From: an uncultured Lachnospiraceae bacterium | Lineage (GTDB): Bacteria; Bacillota; Clostridia; Lachnospirales; Lachnospiraceae | DNA length: 29,501 nucleotides | Assembly: GCA_937877165.1 (NCBI GenBank) | Contig: CALEFO010000188.1 | Location: 1 to 29,501, forward strand | Direction: 5' to 3' | Shown here: positions 15,910-23,445 of the stretch, one piece after another | How the letters are laid out: each line of letters begins with the position of its first letter | Numbering within the stretch: position 1 is the first letter of the stretch | The notes under the pieces: generated by a model | Seen by the model: the letters and a program-made list of their open reading frames with translations, nothing else | What the model was told of the DNA's origin: nothing | Database searches by the model: none | Made by a program: the position numbers and the translations under genes

Positions 15910-17136
15910 ATGCGAAATCACAGAATTCTGTTGGGAAGAATGGAATATTCGGTGTTGATCGTATTGGTGTACCTTCTGGGGCGCAGCATTCCGATTCCGT
16001 GGGTGGTTTATCAGGAGGCAGAGAGTGCGGGGAGCGGCATTCAGGCGCTGATCGGGAGCTTCCTCGGCAGCAGCCTCAGTACGACCTCCTTGTTTTCTTT
16101 GGGACTTGCGCCGTGGGTGACGGCCATGGTGATGGTCAGTGTCTTTCAGAAAACTTTGGAGGATAAGACACAGAAGAAATCTCCGGGACGTGCGAACCGG
16201 GCGACGCTTTTCCTCGCAACAATTCTGGCATTCGTGCAGGCCTTGGTCAGTGCGGTGAAGATGCAGTACCAGCCGTGGGGAAATCTTCGGACAACGGATC
16301 TATGGCTTCTTACCGCAGCGATTCTGGTCGGCGGCTCATTTCTCATCCGGTGGCTGGTGGGACGCAATACCACGTGGGGCATTGGCGGACAAACCTTGAT
16401 CATTCTGGTGAATATTTTGGGAAATCTTCGCCAGGTCGTGATGGAATATATCCGGTCCGCGGCGGGAGCGGGCGGCTGGAAATTTGTGTGTTTCCTTTTC
16501 CTGGGTGGGGCGGCAGTTCTTGTGATTTTCACAGTCATGCTGTTTCTGGAGGGTGGCGAGTTTCGCAGCACGGTGCGGCGCATCGGAATCAATAATCTGT
16601 ATGCGGAGGATGATTACATTGCAATCCGGCTGACTCCGGTCGGCACGATGCCAGTGATGTATGTGATGTCTTTTTTCACCATTCCGTACTATGTACTTCT
16701 GATCCTGAATTGGTTCCTGCCGGGGAGAAAATGGATCGAAGAGGGGCTTTCTGTGATGAACCTGAACCAGCTGACCGGTGTCTGGATTTTCGGAGGGCTG
16801 CTCCTTCTCCTGACTGCGGTGCTCGCGGTGATTTTCGTGGGGCCGGGAGAAATTGCGAAGAATCTGGAGCGTCAGGGAGATTTTCTGGATTATCTGGAGC
16901 CCGGGCGTGAGACGGCCTGGCACTTAAGAGGGCAGACGCTGATGGCGGCGCTGCTTTCCGGAGCGGTGACCTGGCTCCTTGTGATTCCACCGCTGGTCAT
17001 CAGGGTGCTGCGCGGCGGGACCTCAGGAATTTATATGGCTCCGATGACGATTATGGTCGCGGCAGGCATGGCCGCGGAGCTCCTGGAGGAGGCGAAGGTT
17101 TACCGGACGATGGAGAACTATAAGCCGTTCCTCTAA
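15910..17136 (+). CDS. secY2: Accessory Sec translocase channel SecY2
   Basis: The 408-residue multi-span membrane protein has about ten hydrophobic segments and SecY-like features: GRSIPIPW near the N-terminus (the plug side), LGLAPWVTAMVMVSVFQ, GIGGQTLIILVNILG and a final cytosolic EEAKVYRTMENYKPF. SecY2 forms the channel for glycosylated Ser/Thr-rich cargo together with SecA2 and Asp1-3. GGAGG lies about 13 bases before the ATG. No separate promoter is obvious, so it may be transcribed with the toxin-antitoxin pair. Similarity to housekeeping SecY is weak, and the asp1-asp2-asp3-secA2 genes downstream settle the assignment. Confidence 0.9.
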   Translation: MRNHRILLGRMEYSVLIVLVYLLGRSIPIPWVVYQEAESAGSGIQALIGSFLGSSLSTTSLFSLGLAPWVTAMVMVSVFQKTLEDKTQKKSPGRANRATLFLATILAFVQALVSAVKMQYQPWGNLRTTDLWLLTAAILVGGSFLIRWLVGRNTTWGIGGQTLIILVNILGNLRQVVMEYIRSAAGAGGWKFVCFLFLGGAAVLVIFTVMLFLEGGEFRSTVRRIGINNLYAEDDYIAIRLTPVGTMPVMYVMSFFTIPYYVLLILNWFLPGRKWIEEGLSVMNLNQLTGVWIFGGLLLLLTAVLAVIFVGPGEIAKNLERQGDFLDYLEPGRETAWHLRGQTLMAALLSGAVTWLLVIPPLVIRVLRGGTSGIYMAPMTIMVAAGMAAELLEEAKVYRTMENYKPFL

Positions 17137-17216
17137 GCAGCAGGAATTATACTGCTTGGCGGATCACGAAAATGGATTCGAAGCTATTCTGACAGATTTT
17201 ACGGAGGAATCCGGTG

Positions 17217-18842
17217 ATGTACAGTTTCATTCCATCCTGGTATGCAGGCCCGGGAGACTGGCATACCAATATCGCGCCGTGGTATCAGCCGACGCAGTCC
17301 TATGAATTTGATGATACGGTCAATCAGATCCGGATGTTCCGGAATGCAGGGGAGGACACGGAGCTTCTGTGCCTTGCCTGGTCGCCGAACCTTCGGCAGT
17401 TTCTCCACCGGCAGAGCCTTTACCCGATCCCGTACTGGTCGGCTTTCGACGAGCTGCAGAACGTCCGGATCCGGAAGCCGGCGGTTTTCTCCTATCTGGA
17501 GCTGTCATGGCCGGAGGATGTGGAGTGGGTATACCTGCCCTCCCGTCTCATGGCTTATCGAAGCGCATTCGGCAAAACCGCCTGCGCGGATTTTGCCTCA
17601 GCGAGGTATAAGTATGCCTGTGTGGAGCTTACGGAGAACGGAACGCTCTGCTGGGTGGAATATTATGAAAATGGGCTGCCCGAAAAAAGAGATATTTATG
17701 ACGACCGGGGCTTTTGCTCTGCTTCTCTTTTTTTCCAAAACGGAGAGGAGGAGCGGCAGGAGTTTTATGATCCGGAAGGAAGGCTTCGCTTTACGGAGGA
17801 CCGGAGGACGGGAGCAGTCTGTATTTCCGAAGAAGCCCGCGGGGATTTTGAGAAGGAAAGCTATCCTTCCGCAAAGGAGCTGATCCGGGAGAAGCTGGCT
17901 TTTTATTTCCGGCAGCACCGCGAGCGGGAGGCAGTGGTGATTGCCGCAAACCGCCAGCATGACGGAATGATTCTGCAAACGCTTCGGGAGGTTCCTGGGC
18001 AGAGGATTGTACTGTCCTTTTTTGAAAACCGGTTTGATCTTCAGGATGAAAAGGCTTTGCAGGAGGACACGGAAGACGCCTGTCTGATTGTTACGGACAC
18101 GGAACACACGGCCCGGTTGATTGAGGACGCGGGAGTGACCGGGAAGAATATCTGCGACATTTCCCCGTTTGATACGAGACTTTCTCTCGGGAAAAGCCAG
18201 AGAATCCGCGAGCTGAAGGTGTTCATGCCTTTGGACGGGCTGGAGGGAGTCCTTCTGGAAAAGGCACTTGTGCAGGTATTCTCCTATATGCAGAAAAATC
18301 AGGACGTGGTGCTTCTTGCGGGAACGAAGAAGGACACGCAGCATGAACAGCTGGCTTTGAAGGAGAAGCTGGAGGAGGTCCTGGCCGGAATGGAGGAGAG
18401 AGGACTTGTTGTGTCAGTTCCCTGGGAGCAGGAGGAAGAAGCCGAGGAACAGGAGAATACGGCGAAGAAGACGGCCCGCATTGCGGTGACGCCGTACCAT
18501 TCCGAGAACGACATGATTCGGATTCTGTACGATACAAGACTGATCCTGGATGTGCGGGATCAGCCGGATCTGTATCTGCAGATTGCGGGAATCAGCGCGG
18601 GGATCCCGCAGGTGAATTACCGTTATACACGGTATGTGAAGCACCGGAAGGACGGCTATATTATTCAGAACATCAACTACATCACTGGAGCCCTGGAGTA
18701 CTATCTGGACGGTCTTTCCGGATGGAACGAAGCGCTGGTTTACTGCGTGCAGGAAATCTCGCGTTACACCGGAGGAACACTCGTGGAGCAGTGGAAGCAG
18801 ATGATCGGTGAGAAAAACGGTCCGAAGCCAGGGACTGCGTGA
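17217..18842 (+). CDS. asp1: Accessory Sec protein Asp1
   Basis: Asp1 is a glycosyltransferase-like (GT-B fold, non-catalytic) part of the Asp1-3 complex that delivers glycosylated cargo to SecA2. The 541-residue protein opens with the family signature YSFIPSWYAGPGDWH and EFDDTVNQIRMFRNAGE. Later hallmarks are SWPEDVEWVYLPSRLM, YYENGLPEKRDIYDDRGF, and the late segment GISAGIPQVNYRYTRYVKHRKDGYII. ATG 17217 is chosen (GGAGG at 17203-17207); GTG 17214 is the alternative. Residues about 117-132 (SAFGKTACADFASARY) are encoded by a copy of the hairpin repeat, inserted in frame between MAYR and YACVELTENG. Confidence 0.92.
   Translation: MYSFIPSWYAGPGDWHTNIAPWYQPTQSYEFDDTVNQIRMFRNAGEDTELLCLAWSPNLRQFLHRQSLYPIPYWSAFDELQNVRIRKPAVFSYLELSWPEDVEWVYLPSRLMAYRSAFGKTACADFASARYKYACVELTENGTLCWVEYYENGLPEKRDIYDDRGFCSASLFFQNGEEERQEFYDPEGRLRFTEDRRTGAVCISEEARGDFEKESYPSAKELIREKLAFYFRQHREREAVVIAANRQHDGMILQTLREVPGQRIVLSFFENRFDLQDEKALQEDTEDACLIVTDTEHTARLIEDAGVTGKNICDISPFDTRLSLGKSQRIRELKVFMPLDGLEGVLLEKALVQVFSYMQKNQDVVLLAGTKKDTQHEQLALKEKLEEVLAGMEERGLVVSVPWEQEEEAEEQENTAKKTARIAVTPYHSENDMIRILYDTRLILDVRDQPDLYLQIAGISAGIPQVNYRYTRYVKHRKDGYIIQNINYITGALEYYLDGLSGWNEALVYCVQEISRYTGGTLVEQWKQMIGEKNGPKPGTA
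17565..17612. repeat. Hairpin repeat module C inside asp1, copy 5
   Basis: GCATTCGGCAAAACCGCC through TTTTGCCTCAGCGAGG is the same module found at 11727-11772, 14945-14990 and 23143-23190. The GGCAAAACC...GGATTTTGCC hairpin spans 17571-17597. It is 48 bases long, a multiple of three, and leaves the asp1 frame open. Confidence 0.85.
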
Positions 18843-18879
18843 TGTGGGGAATGCGGAATGGCAGAAGGTACCAGAAAGC

Positions 18880-20094
18880 ATGGCAGCAACAGAAGACAGG
18901 AGAAAACGAATCATTCCGGCAGGCGGGATTGTGCAGAGTCCTGAACTGCAGCTGCAGGTCAGTCAGGCGGAGCTTGCGACGGGGTTTTCCGGTCAGGTGA
19001 CCTTTCACGGGCATGGAGAACTGTGTCTTTCGGGAGATTTCGGTGAAAGCTTCCGGGGGATTCTTACGTGGACGACAAGCGTCCCTCTTCCGGCACATTC
19101 GGTGTGGTCTGTCTGGCCGGAGCTCCGCAGGGAGGGAGAAGTGCAGGTAAGGCTTCGCGCCTTTTTTCGGAATTCGGGTTCGCGGGATGTGACGGGAACC
19201 GATGCGGAGGAAGATCTGAAACAGCCGTTTTTGATCTCTGCGGGAGACGGAATGCGGCTTGCTCTCTTTCTGGAAGCTTCGGGAAGAGGGAAGCTTTGGG
19301 TGGGAGCGGTTCATCTGCGGCAGGCGCTGCAGGGAGGAGATGCCTTCGTGCGGGGCGCCAGACGAGGGGAGGATGCAAGGGGAGAAGAATTTTATACCCT
19401 CTTTGTCTCCATGGACCGGAAACCGCCTCTGAATGTGTTTTTTTCGGCAAGAAGAGCCCAGGGCGGGTTTGATTCTCTCGATTATCTCTATTCCCTTGGA
19501 TGTCCGTTTCTGGTGATTTCGGATCCTCGCCTTGGCGGAGGCTGCGGGTATCTTGGCTCTTCGGAGTATGAGGCGAAGCTGAAGAACCGGATCACCGGAG
19601 CGATGGGAACGCTGGGCTTTGACAACAGTCAGGTGATCTTCGCGGGAAACTCCATGGGGGCAGCAGGAGCCTTGTATTACGGAGGAGAAATTCACCCGCG
19701 TGCGATGGTTCTGGGAAGGCCGCTCATCAATCTTGGAGAGGTTGCTCTTCGAGAGAAAATCTGGCGGCCCGGCGGATTCCCGGCTTCGCTGGACATTCTG
19801 CAGAAGCTGACAGGCGGTGTTAGCAGGGAATGTGCAGAGCAGCTGAACCGGAGAATGTGGGAGAAGGTGGACCGGGGCAGGTTTGACGGAACGGAGATTG
19901 CCGCCGCTTACATGCAGGAGGATGACTACGATCCGACTGCATATATGGATCTTCTTCATCACCTTCGCGGGAAAAAGGCGAAGGTTTACGGAAAGGGCTT
20001 TGAGGGGAGACATAACGACAATCAGGAGGAGGTCCGCGAATGGCTTCGGCTCCGGCACCGGAGACTTCTTCGGGACAAATTCGGCAGAAGCTGA
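18880..20094 (+). CDS. asp2: Accessory Sec protein Asp2 (alpha/beta-hydrolase, O-acetyltransferase-like)
   Basis: Asp2 belongs to the alpha/beta hydrolase family. In streptococci it O-acetylates cargo GlcNAc and also supports export. Here the nucleophile motif GNSMGA (S258), the acidic YMQEDDYD (about 348-349) and the late GRHNDN histidine (H378) give a full Ser-Asp-His set. An N-terminal beta-rich part (about 12-110) precedes the catalytic part. Start choice is uncertain: ATG 18880 has a weak AGAAGG upstream, while a GTG at 18808 would overlap asp1 by 35 bases. At about 404 residues it is shorter than the streptococcal protein, roughly 500 residues from memory. It is followed by asp3 without a gap. 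Confidence 0.88.
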   Translation: MAATEDRRKRIIPAGGIVQSPELQLQVSQAELATGFSGQVTFHGHGELCLSGDFGESFRGILTWTTSVPLPAHSVWSVWPELRREGEVQVRLRAFFRNSGSRDVTGTDAEEDLKQPFLISAGDGMRLALFLEASGRGKLWVGAVHLRQALQGGDAFVRGARRGEDARGEEFYTLFVSMDRKPPLNVFFSARRAQGGFDSLDYLYSLGCPFLVISDPRLGGGCGYLGSSEYEAKLKNRITGAMGTLGFDNSQVIFAGNSMGAAGALYYGGEIHPRAMVLGRPLINLGEVALREKIWRPGGFPASLDILQKLTGGVSRECAEQLNRRMWEKVDRGRFDGTEIAAAYMQEDDYDPTAYMDLLHHLRGKKAKVYGKGFEGRHNDNQEEVREWLRLRHRRLLRDKFGRS

Positions 20095-20106
20095 GTGGGC
20101 ACGCTT

Positions 20107-20691
20107 ATGAGCATATGGGGAAAAAAGAAAACAGAAAAGCCCGGGGAGAGCGCGAGGGATGCGGAGCGCATTATCTGGCTGGTGTACTGGGATCACTATG
20201 CGCAGAACTGCTGGCTGTATGGCAGCACGGTCTCCTTTCTTCCCGGGGGAGAGGTCCTTTTTGAAAACACCGGCATGCCACCGGGGTTTCCGATCCGGGA
20301 GTGGTTCTCCGTGACGGATTATTCCTGGCAGCGGATGGAGCCGCAGCTCCCACTCCTGGAAGAGAATCTTTCTTATCATGTGCGGGCCTTCAAGGAGGAT
20401 GAACCGGAGAAGGGGAGCTTTCTTCGCCTGAACTTTTATGACCGGCAAGGGGAGCTTCTTGGCTTTCAGATGATTCAGGAGAATGAGGGAAGCTTTGTCT
20501 GTCCGAAGGGCACATTCCGCTACACGCTGCAGCTGGTGCAGGGAGGGGCCAGAAAGGTCCGCTTCCGGTACCTTCTTCTGATGGAGGAGGAAACCTGGCA
20601 GGAATGGGAAGAGAACCCTGAGTTTGGGGCCTATGCGGAGGAAAAGGTGCGGAAGGCGGTAAAAGCCGGAAAGAGAACTGTCCGGGTCTGA
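20107..20691 (+). CDS. asp3: Accessory Sec protein Asp3
   Basis: Asp3 is a carbohydrate-binding-module-like partner of Asp1 and Asp2. The 194-residue protein contains IIWLVYWDHYAQNCWLYGS, EVLFENTGMPPG, IREWFSVTDY, PQLPLLEENLSYHV and a beta-rich second half (FLRLNFYDRQGELLGF, FRYTLQLVQGGARKVRF), matching the family pattern. ATG 20107 lies 13 bases after the asp2 stop; GTG 20095 directly abuts it and is the alternative. Neither has a strong ribosome binding site, so coupling to asp2 translation is likely. Confidence 0.87.
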   Translation: MSIWGKKKTEKPGESARDAERIIWLVYWDHYAQNCWLYGSTVSFLPGGEVLFENTGMPPGFPIREWFSVTDYSWQRMEPQLPLLEENLSYHVRAFKEDEPEKGSFLRLNFYDRQGELLGFQMIQENEGSFVCPKGTFRYTLQLVQGGARKVRFRYLLLMEEETWQEWEENPEFGAYAEEKVRKAVKAGKRTVRV

Positions 20692-20759
20692 GAACAGGAA
20701 AAATGAGTTCTGCGTGCAGCCTGCTCCTGACAGCAGGGGTATAAGTCTGAGAGTGTTCT

Positions 20760-23111
20760 ATGAATTCTGTACAGAATCGCTTACAACTGAACAAGCTGTA
20801 CCGAATTCTGGCGAAGGTGAATGCCTGCGCGGAGGAGATGGCGGGGCTCTCGGATGAAGAGCTGCAGGGGATGACGGAACGCTTCCGCGGTGAGATCCGA
20901 AAAGGGGCGACGCTGGATCAGCTTCTTCCGCGGGCCTTTGCGGCTATGCGGGAGGCGGCAAAGCGCATCCTCGGGAAATTTCCGTATGATGTTCAGGTCC
21001 TCGGCGGAATTGCGCTTCATCAGGGCAAGATCGCGGAGATGAAGACCGGCGAGGGGAAAACGCTGGTTGCGACTATGCCGCTTTATCTCAATGCGCTGAC
21101 GGGAAAAAGCTGCATCCTGGTGACGACCAACAGCTATCTTGCGGCCAGAGACGGAGAGGAGCTGGCACCGCTCTATCGCTTCATGGGACTTACGGAGGCG
21201 GTCGGCGTTTCCGAAGAAGAGGGAGGCCAGCTGACAGGTGCTGAGAAAAAGAGAGTGTATGCCTCGGATATTGTCTACACCACGAACGACACACTTGCCT
21301 TTGACTATCTGTTTGAAAATCTGGAATCCTCAGCGGAGGGAAGATATCTTCGGGGAATGCATTATGTCATTGTGGATGAAGCGGACTCCGTTCTTCTTGA
21401 CAGCGCGCAAATTCCTTTGATTGTTTCCGGCATGCCGCGGGTTCAGTCGAATTTGTTCGGCATTGCGGATTATTTTGTCACAACACTGGAAAAGGACCGG
21501 GATTATAAAAAAGAAGACCGGAATGTCTGGCTGACGCCAGCGGGAATCCGGAAGGCAGAGCGTTTTTTCAGCGTAAAGCGTCATGAGCTGTATGTGCCGG
21601 AGCACGAGACTATCGTAAGACACATCAACCTTGCTCTGCGCGCGCATGAGACCCTTCAGAAGGAGGAGCGTTACATCGTGCGGGATGGCGCGGTCTGCCT
21701 TCTGGATGAGAAGACGGGGCGCATTCAGCCGAGCACAAAGCTTCGCTGCGGGCAGCATCAGGCTCTGGAGGCCAAGGAGCATGTGGAGATCACGCAGGAG
21801 AGCCGGGCAGTGGCCTCAGTGACCTATCAGAGCTACTTCAATATGTATGAAAAGCTTGCCGGGATGACCGGAACGGGCGCGAATGATGCGGATGAGTTCC
21901 GGCAGATTTACGGACTGGACACTGTGATCATCCCAACCAGAAGAAAGGTTCAGAGGAGAGATTATCCAGACGTCATTTATCCGAATCTGACTGCGCAGAT
22001 GCGGGCCGCACTGGAAGAGGTGCTGCGCGTCCACGAAAGCGGGCAGCCGGTTCTCGTCATTGCCAGTTCGATCCGGATGTCGGACCTTTTCTCTGAAATG
22101 CTCCTTGACCGGGGAATTCCGCACAATGTACTGAATGCCTATAACATTGCCAAGGAAGCGGCGATTATCCAAGAGGCAGGACAAAAAGGCGCTGTGACTG
22201 TGGCAACTTCCGTTGCAGGCCGAGGAACAGATATCCGCCTTGGAGAGGGCGTCCCGGAGCTTGGCGGCCTTGCGATAATCGGTGTCGGCATGATGATCAA
22301 CAAACGCCAGGAGCTGCAGGGGAGAGGACGAAGCGGACGGCAGGGCGATCCCGGCTTTTCCCGTTTCTACCTTTCTCTGGATGATGAGGTTGTCACGGAG
22401 TACGGCAAAAAATGGCTTGCTTCATACCGGAAGGGGAGCCGGCCGATCAAAAGCCGCAGGATCGTCCGTGCGGTGCATGAGGCGCAGCAGGTGGCATCTG
22501 ATATGGCAAGGGCGAGCCGGAAGGCCACCAGGGATTTCGGCGAGAGCGCAGAGAAGCAGCGGAACCTGGTCTATGAGACGAGAAACAAAGTGATGAGCGG
22601 CGTTCCAATGGACAAGAGCTATTATCTTGACATGGAGCGAAAGGTCATCGGCCATTATCTGAAAAGGCTCGGGCATCCTCCGAATCCGGACGATGCGGTG
22701 CGCTTTGTCATGGACAATATTTCCTATGAGTTCGAAGGGTTCCCGTCCGCAGAAATGCTGGATACGAAGGAAAAGGCGGAAGATTATCTGATGAAGCTCG
22801 CCGACAGGGCCTTGGACCGGAAGGAGCAGGAGCTCGGCAGCAGGGAGACAGTCGGACGATATTACCGCCTCATGACCCTGCATGCGATTGACCAGGCGTG
22901 GGTGGAGCAGGTAGACTATCTGCAGCAGCTGCGGCAGGTGATTTCCGGCAGGCAGTATGCGCGGCACAATGTGAAATTTGTTTTCCCGCAGGAGGCGTAC
23001 AAGGGCTTTGAGAAGATGCAGATGCAGATCCGCATCGGAATTATGCGGAACATTCTTCTTGGCGAGCCGGTGTGGGGAGAGGACGGGAAGCTCCGCGTGC
23101 TGTACCCGTGA
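20760..23111 (+). CDS. secA2: Accessory Sec motor ATPase SecA2
   Basis: SecA2 is the cytosolic ATPase that drives cargo through SecY2. The 783-residue protein has Walker A in MKTGEGKT (97-101), LVTTNSYLAARD, Walker B DEAD (206-209) in VIVDEADSVLLD, MTGTGANDADEF, motif V GRGTDI (near 487) and motif VI QGRGRSGRQGDPG. The helical C-terminal part includes HAIDQAWVEQVDYLQQLR. The zinc-binding C-terminus of housekeeping SecA is missing, as usual for SecA2. The preceding 68-base gap has only a weak ribosome binding site. No glycosyltransferase genes follow, unlike in streptococcal loci where gtfA and gtfB are close by. Confidence 0.93.
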   Translation: MNSVQNRLQLNKLYRILAKVNACAEEMAGLSDEELQGMTERFRGEIRKGATLDQLLPRAFAAMREAAKRILGKFPYDVQVLGGIALHQGKIAEMKTGEGKTLVATMPLYLNALTGKSCILVTTNSYLAARDGEELAPLYRFMGLTEAVGVSEEEGGQLTGAEKKRVYASDIVYTTNDTLAFDYLFENLESSAEGRYLRGMHYVIVDEADSVLLDSAQIPLIVSGMPRVQSNLFGIADYFVTTLEKDRDYKKEDRNVWLTPAGIRKAERFFSVKRHELYVPEHETIVRHINLALRAHETLQKEERYIVRDGAVCLLDEKTGRIQPSTKLRCGQHQALEAKEHVEITQESRAVASVTYQSYFNMYEKLAGMTGTGANDADEFRQIYGLDTVIIPTRRKVQRRDYPDVIYPNLTAQMRAALEEVLRVHESGQPVLVIASSIRMSDLFSEMLLDRGIPHNVLNAYNIAKEAAIIQEAGQKGAVTVATSVAGRGTDIRLGEGVPELGGLAIIGVGMMINKRQELQGRGRSGRQGDPGFSRFYLSLDDEVVTEYGKKWLASYRKGSRPIKSRRIVRAVHEAQQVASDMARASRKATRDFGESAEKQRNLVYETRNKVMSGVPMDKSYYLDMERKVIGHYLKRLGHPPNPDDAVRFVMDNISYEFEGFPSAEMLDTKEKAEDYLMKLADRALDRKEQELGSRETVGRYYRLMTLHAIDQAWVEQVDYLQQLRQVISGRQYARHNVKFVFPQEAYKGFEKMQMQIRIGIMRNILLGEPVWGEDGKLRVLYP

Positions 23112-23132
23112 GGAGAGCCGATCAAAAATCTG

Positions 23133-23335
23133 CCGGTGCTGCCGCATTCGGCAAAACCGCCTTCGCGGATTTTGCCTCAGCGAGGTGTAAGTTTGAATGT
23201 GATCGCCGATGCGATCGCATTCAAACACGAATTGGTGCCGCCAAGCGGCCCAATTTCGATGATCCCATCGGAGAAAGCCCATTCGGGCATTTCTCCTCGG
23301 GGTGCCGCAAAAAACGCGGCACAGAAAGGTAAGCC
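23133..23335. repeat. Hairpin mosaic repeat, copy 6 (modules C-A-B)
   Basis: Module C (hairpin 23150-23176), module A (palindrome 23191-23226) and module B (about 23227-23333) follow each other. B differs from the copy at 11567-11673 by only a few bases. The order C-A-B here against A-B-A-C in copy 3 fits one periodic array read from different points. The block starts about 20 bases after the secA2 stop. The rest of 23336-23445 has only a short inverted repeat (TCTTGT/ACAAGA, 23366-23383). Confidence 0.87.
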
Positions 23336-23445
23336 TATCCGCACGTGGAATAGAATTAGAGTTTTTCTTGTAAGAACACAAGATTCATGTCACCATAGAA
23401 ACATTGGGGGAGTCTGCGGATGACTGCGTGGAAGGAGCAGCAGGG

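Noticed and set aside
18682..20448. A 588-codon open frame on the minus strand
   Set aside because: It runs antisense to asp1, asp2 and asp3, has no family resemblance and arises from high-GC codon bias.
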